A DNA stretch of 5,240 nucleotides from Methylococcaceae bacterium (lineage in GTDB: Bacteria; Pseudomonadota; Gammaproteobacteria; Methylococcales; UBA1147), in assembly GCA_022616595.1 (NCBI GenBank), contig JAKEEL010000051.1, positions 1-5,240 of the forward strand. The letters run 5' to 3'. Position 1 is the stretch's first letter; each line of letters opens with the position of its first letter. A program made the translations under genes and the position numbers. The notes under the pieces were generated by a model. That model saw only the letters and a program-made list of their open reading frames with translations. It did no database searches and was not told where the DNA came from. This document shows, one piece after another, positions 5,184 to 5,240 of the stretch.

Positions 5184-5240
5184 CTTACAAATGAAACAGC
5201 ATTGTCACCTTGGCGTGATAGTGTTCCTGTCATTTGTTAG
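5184..5240. repeat. Long imperfect palindrome at the right edge (possibly a mobile-element end)
   Basis: The arms are about 25 bases with a six-base loop near 5209-5214. The outer 11 bases (5184-5194 against 5230-5240) pair at 10 of 11 positions; the inner part is weaker (about 9 of 14 plus possible G-U). The palindrome reaches the last base, so it may continue outside. Both arms include an ACAAATGA/TCATTTGT core, and the right arm starts TGTCATTTGTTAG at 5228. Together with AATGACA at 5168-5174 this resembles the TGT...ACA ends with internal repeats of Tn7/Tn402-type transposons, but no transposase or target duplication is visible. A hairpin repeat or dyad operator is equally possible. Confidence 0.45.

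Overview
The window carries five protein-coding genes plus one long non-coding stretch, and looks like chromosomal DNA of a Gram-negative proteobacterium. The grounds are a proteobacterial-type ThiC end, a heptosyltransferase-like GT9 enzyme of the kind used on lipopolysaccharide or other envelope glycans, a MoaC that lines up residue for residue with the E. coli protein as I recall it, and a MotA/MotB stator pair behind a candidate sigma-54 promoter. Sigma-54 control of motility genes is common in gammaproteobacteria, so that class is my best guess; I cannot name a genus.

Layout: (1) 1-366, plus strand: the 3' end of thiC (thiamine pyrimidine synthesis), with the Cx2Cx4C cluster motif intact. 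(2) 453-2170, plus strand: a two-gene unit, a GT9-family glycosyltransferase whose stop overlaps the start of a GtrA-family four-helix membrane protein by 4 bases (ATGA). (3) 2255-2731, minus strand: moaC (molybdenum cofactor), convergent with the GtrA gene. (4) 2935-4898, minus strand: motA followed by motB, transcribed towards moaC. (5) 4899-5240: 342 bases without a convincing gene. It holds a good Shine-Dalgarno and a sigma-54-like -24/-12 element for motA, then two short inverted repeats, and at the right edge a long imperfect palindrome that runs into the end of the window.

How the genes work together: the GT9 enzyme and GtrA protein are probably translationally coupled and may act on one envelope glycan, GtrA-type proteins being linked to handling of polyprenyl-phosphate-linked sugars. 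MotA and MotB form a peptidoglycan-anchored ion-driven stator complex. ThiC and MoaC are unrelated housekeeping cofactor enzymes.

No defence system, CRISPR array, complete mobile element or obviously new multi-gene system is visible. The points most worth checking are the loss of the usual catalytic Asp in the GT9 enzyme, the sigma-54 element before motA, the near-leaderless layout of moaC, and the palindrome with TGTCATTTG-type motifs at the right edge.
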